Shown here: positions 63,951 through 64,000 of the stretch, one piece after another
Layout: the number at the start of each line of letters is the position of its first letter
Position numbering within the stretch: position 1 is the stretch's first letter
The notes under the pieces: generated by a model
The model's input: the letters and a program-made list of their open reading frames with translations, nothing else
Told to the model about the DNA's origin: nothing
Databases searched by the model: none
Translations under genes and position numbers: made by a program
NCBI GenBank assembly: GCA_012845835.1
Contig: JABAKD010000006.1
Span: forward strand, 9,150,705 to 9,214,704
Origin: Undaria pinnatifida
Taxonomy: Eukaryota; Sar; Phaeophyceae; Laminariales; Alariaceae
Direction of reading: 5' to 3'
DNA length: 64,000 nucleotides

Positions 63951-64000
63951 ATGATAGTGTGTGATAGCTCAGGTATATAAAATGAAAGTAAATGGTAACA

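Overview
This is a eukaryotic nuclear window that is almost entirely repeats. I found no convincing host protein gene, rRNA or functional tRNA. Recognisable coding sequence is limited to two Ty1/copia LTR retrotransposons. The rest is tRNA-derived SINEs, an AAC-tailed retroposon family, four terminal-inverted-repeat (MITE-like) families, a long compound repeat full of poly-C tracts, microsatellites up to about 470 bp and degenerate 'cryptically simple' DNA. This points to a large, repeat-rich genome. A seaweed or other alga/stramenopile is my guess from the general look of the copia proteins; that is inference, not demonstrated.

Layout. 0-12 kb: anonymous DNA with single MITEs (2.4, 4.2, 4.8, 11.8 kb), an AAC-tailed retroposon (6.5 kb) and a (GTA)n array (6.9-7.3 kb). 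12-16 kb: poly(A)-tailed retroposon remnants and compound repeat B. 16.3-22.5 kb: copia element 1 (6,267 bp, two 505-bp LTRs, TSD AGGGT), inserted in a MITE (TSD TGTG) that lies in a degenerate minisatellite. 22.6-27.1 kb: SINE, AAC-tailed retroposons, MITE, repeat B, 187-bp tandem duplication. 27.8-31.9 kb: strongly G-rich block with a minisatellite core at 29.3-30.6 kb. 32.6-33.1 kb: MITE with a second MITE inside it. 33.6-39.1 kb: several low-complexity islands, each built on a different motif. 39.6-43.1 kb: repeat B copies. 43.4-51.5 kb: copia element 2 (older, decayed, TSD CGCTT), inserted in a SINE and itself carrying another SINE in its 3' LTR. 51.5-54.1 kb: SINE cluster and a head-to-head pair of AAC-tailed retroposons. 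54.9-55.2 kb: (GGA)n. 56.1-57.6 kb: longest repeat B copy. 59.8-64 kb: dense cluster of MITEs.

How the parts relate. Element 1 is young (8 substitutions between its LTRs) but has lost protease and integrase by two internal deletions while keeping a 1,066-codon frame, so it looks non-autonomous. Element 2 still has remnants of protease and integrase, with altered catalytic positions. The two copies share an amber stop at the start of reverse transcriptase and a +1 frame change before RNase H. That means either descent from one already defective, trans-mobilised lineage or unusual recoding. The insertion order of several families can be read directly from interrupted hosts and target-site duplications. 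The SINEs and AAC-tailed retroposons would need a LINE partner that is not in this window.
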